In this document: positions 62,598 to 64,000 of the stretch, piece after piece | Layout: the number at the start of each line of letters is the position of its first letter | Position numbering within the stretch: position 1 is the first letter of the stretch | NCBI RefSeq assembly: GCF_004342025.1 | Contig: NZ_SLWN01000002.1 | Span: forward strand, 186,001 to 250,000 | Length of the DNA: 64,000 nt | From: Kribbella steppae | GTDB taxonomy: Bacteria > Actinomycetota > Actinomycetes > Propionibacteriales > Kribbellaceae | Reading direction: 5' to 3' | Notes under the pieces: model-generated | The model's input: only the letters and a program-made list of their open reading frames with translations | Database searches by the model: none | Told to the model about the DNA's origin: nothing | Translations under genes and position numbers: made by a program

Positions 62598-63734
62598 GTG
62601 CCGGGAGTGAGTAGTGAAACGGCAGTGACAGACGTGTGGGACTTTGCGGTTGAGCTGCGCAGCGATCCGGCAACTGCGGAGGCGCGGACGGCTGTACTGG
62701 CCGAGCCTGCGTTCGGACAGGCGTTCACTGACCACATGGTCGTGGCCAACTGGACGGCAGACGATGGCTGGCACGACCAGAAGGTGACTGGGTACGCACC
62801 AATCAAGGTGAGCCCGGCCGCCGCCGTACTGCACTACTCGCAGGAGATCTTCGAAGGACTCAAGGCCTACCGGCACGCGGACGGGTCGGTGTGGGCGTTC
62901 CGGCCTGATCGCAACGCCGCACGGTTCACCGCGAGCGCTGCGCGGCTTGCCCTGCCGCAGGTGCCTGAGGACGCGTTCATCTCGGCGCTGCGGGCGCTGG
63001 TGACAGTCGACGAGCCATGGGTGCCGTCTGCTGACAGTGGCGAGACCAGCCTCTACATCCGGCCATACATGATCGCCACCGAGGCGGCACTCAGCGTGCG
63101 GCCGGCCCGTGAGGTGCTCTTCGGCGTCATCGCTTCTCCTGCCGGTCCGTACTTCGACACCGGCCCCAAGCCCGTGTCGATCTGGCTGACGACCTCGACC
63201 ATCCGCGCGACCCCCGGTGGGACCGGTGCAGCCAAGTGTGGCGGGAACTACGCGGCTAGCCTCGCCGGTCTGGCCGAAGCGGTCGCCAACAACTGCGAGC
63301 AGGTCGCCTTCGTCGATGCGGTCGAGCACAAGTGGCTCGAGGAGATCGGCAGCATGAATATGTTCTTCGTGTACGCCGACGGGCGCATCGTCACCCCGGA
63401 GCTGTCCGGCTCGATCCTCGAGGGCGTCACCCGGGCCTCCGTGATCGAGCTCGCCGCCGACCTCGGCCACAAGGTCGAGGAGCGCCAGATCTCCGCCGAC
63501 GAGTGGAAGGACGGCGTCCGCAGCGGCGAGATCACCGAGGTCTTCGCCTCCGGCACCGCCGCCGTGATCACCCCGATCGGCCGGCTGGCCTGGCCCGACG
63601 GCGACCTGACCATCGGCGACCACTCCGTCGACTACGGCGTCGGCCCAGTCACCAAGTCCATCCGCTCCAGCCTCCTGGACCTGCAGTACGGCCACATCCC
63701 CGACCATCGAGGCTGGCTGACCCGGCTGGCGTAG
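62598..63734 (+). CDS. ilvE: branched-chain amino acid aminotransferase
   Basis: A 378-residue class IV PLP aminotransferase. It has PAAAVLHYSQEIFEGLKAYR, RPDRNAARF, the PLP-lysine Lys213 in AAKCGGNYAASL, EEIGSMNMFFV and SGTAAVITPIG. These are the hallmarks of actinobacterial IlvE, which makes leucine, isoleucine and valine from their keto acids. The GTG at 62598 follows GAGAGGGG; GTG 62607 is an alternative. It is 10 nt downstream of the xre gene and might be co-transcribed with it. Confidence 0.95.
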   Translation: MPGVSSETAVTDVWDFAVELRSDPATAEARTAVLAEPAFGQAFTDHMVVANWTADDGWHDQKVTGYAPIKVSPAAAVLHYSQEIFEGLKAYRHADGSVWAFRPDRNAARFTASAARLALPQVPEDAFISALRALVTVDEPWVPSADSGETSLYIRPYMIATEAALSVRPAREVLFGVIASPAGPYFDTGPKPVSIWLTTSTIRATPGGTGAAKCGGNYAASLAGLAEAVANNCEQVAFVDAVEHKWLEEIGSMNMFFVYADGRIVTPELSGSILEGVTRASVIELAADLGHKVEERQISADEWKDGVRSGEITEVFASGTAAVITPIGRLAWPDGDLTIGDHSVDYGVGPVTKSIRSSLLDLQYGHIPDHRGWLTRLA

Positions 63735-63773
63735 TTACTGCCGGTTGTCCCTGCCGGCGGTTAGGTTGAGGTC

Positions 63774-64000
63774 ATGGCTGAGTCCAAGGCGGGGAAGGCT
63801 AAGACTCCGGCGATCGAGCTGGAGGTGGGTGAGCGCACGGTGCGGATCTCCAATCCGGACCGGGTGTACTTCCCCGCGCGCGGCGAGACCAAGCTGGATC
63901 TGGTCAAGTACTACCTGTCCGTCGGCGACGGAATCGTGCGGGCGCTGAGGGAGCGGCCGTGCATGCTGCATCGGTTCCCGGAGGGTGTTTCCGGGGAGAA
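63774..64000 (+). CDS. LigD-type DNA polymerase domain protein (3' truncated by window)
   Basis: A frame begins at ATG 63774 (MAESKAGKAKTPAIELEVG) and stays open to the window edge. The visible part, VRISNPDRVYFPARGETKLDLVKYYLSV and RERPCMLHRFPEGVSGE, matches the opening of the LigD polymerase (PolDom) family used in Ku-dependent end joining, which often exists as a stand-alone protein in actinomycetes. Its catalytic residues lie beyond the window. Confidence 0.85.
   Translation, partial: MAESKAGKAKTPAIELEVGERTVRISNPDRVYFPARGETKLDLVKYYLSVGDGIVRALRERPCMLHRFPEGVSGE

Overview
The window is very GC-rich, with GTG starts, many four-base stop/start overlaps, twin-arginine signals and several apparently leaderless transcripts. 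This points to a soil actinomycete. The mix of secreted glycoside hydrolases, LacI/ROK/GntR regulators and LigD end-joining genes suggests a Kribbella-like member of the Propionibacteriales (inference; no marker gene is present). I saw no rRNA, tRNA, CRISPR array or intact insertion sequence.

Layout. 1-6.4 kb: a truncated ABC ATPase with its FtsX-type permease, an FMN reductase, a DedA protein and a NarL-type two-component pair. 6.4-14.1 kb: small regulatory and housekeeping units (a LivK-like protein without signal peptide, a ParB-like protein, a divergent SDR/TetR pair, ArsR, ABM and VOC proteins, MerR) separated by short repeats and hairpins. 14.2-29.2 kb: a carbohydrate locus. Secreted GH18, GH30 and GH16 enzymes share near-identical CBM13 modules. 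They lie beside a ROK regulator, a LacI regulator, a complete peptide-type (Opp/Dpp) ABC importer and an intracellular GH1 beta-glucosidase. The three secreted activities match the three polymers of a fungal wall: chitin, beta-1,6-glucan and beta-1,3-glucan. 29.3-33.9 kb: AzlCD, a flavoprotein with an OsmC protein, and a winged-helix/alpha-beta-hydrolase fusion. 33.9-37.6 kb: a secreted 5'-nucleotidase and an intracellular GH20.

37.6-52.2 kb: a second sugar locus. One minus-strand operon encodes a Tat lipoprotein binding protein, two MalFG-type permeases, an intracellular GH36 alpha-galactosidase and a secreted GH27 alpha-galactosidase. The opposite strand encodes an SDR, a GntR regulator, a DgoD-like dehydratase and an epimerase, followed by a KDPGal/KDPG-type aldolase and a KDG-type kinase. 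Together these look like alpha-galactoside uptake followed by a DeLey-Doudoroff galactose/galactonate route. No lactonase was recognised. A secreted sialidase with a LamG domain inside this locus is broken by one in-frame TAA.

52.3-64 kb: a poly-gamma-glutamate-hydrolase-like protein, a two-gene unit of small unknown membrane proteins, an ABM protein, a cNMP-binding histidine kinase coupled to a REC/thioredoxin-reductase fusion, a second GH18 chitinase, a methyltransferase, an XRE regulator divergent from a small unknown gene across a 38-bp palindrome, a branched-chain aminotransferase, and the start of a LigD-type polymerase gene.

The most unusual signals are RNA-scale. About 166 nt of imperfect hairpin with a strong G:U bias lies in the GH16 leader. 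A hairpin inside the Opp operon encloses the Shine-Dalgarno sequence and start codon of the last transporter gene. All similarity statements are by eye; no database search was possible.
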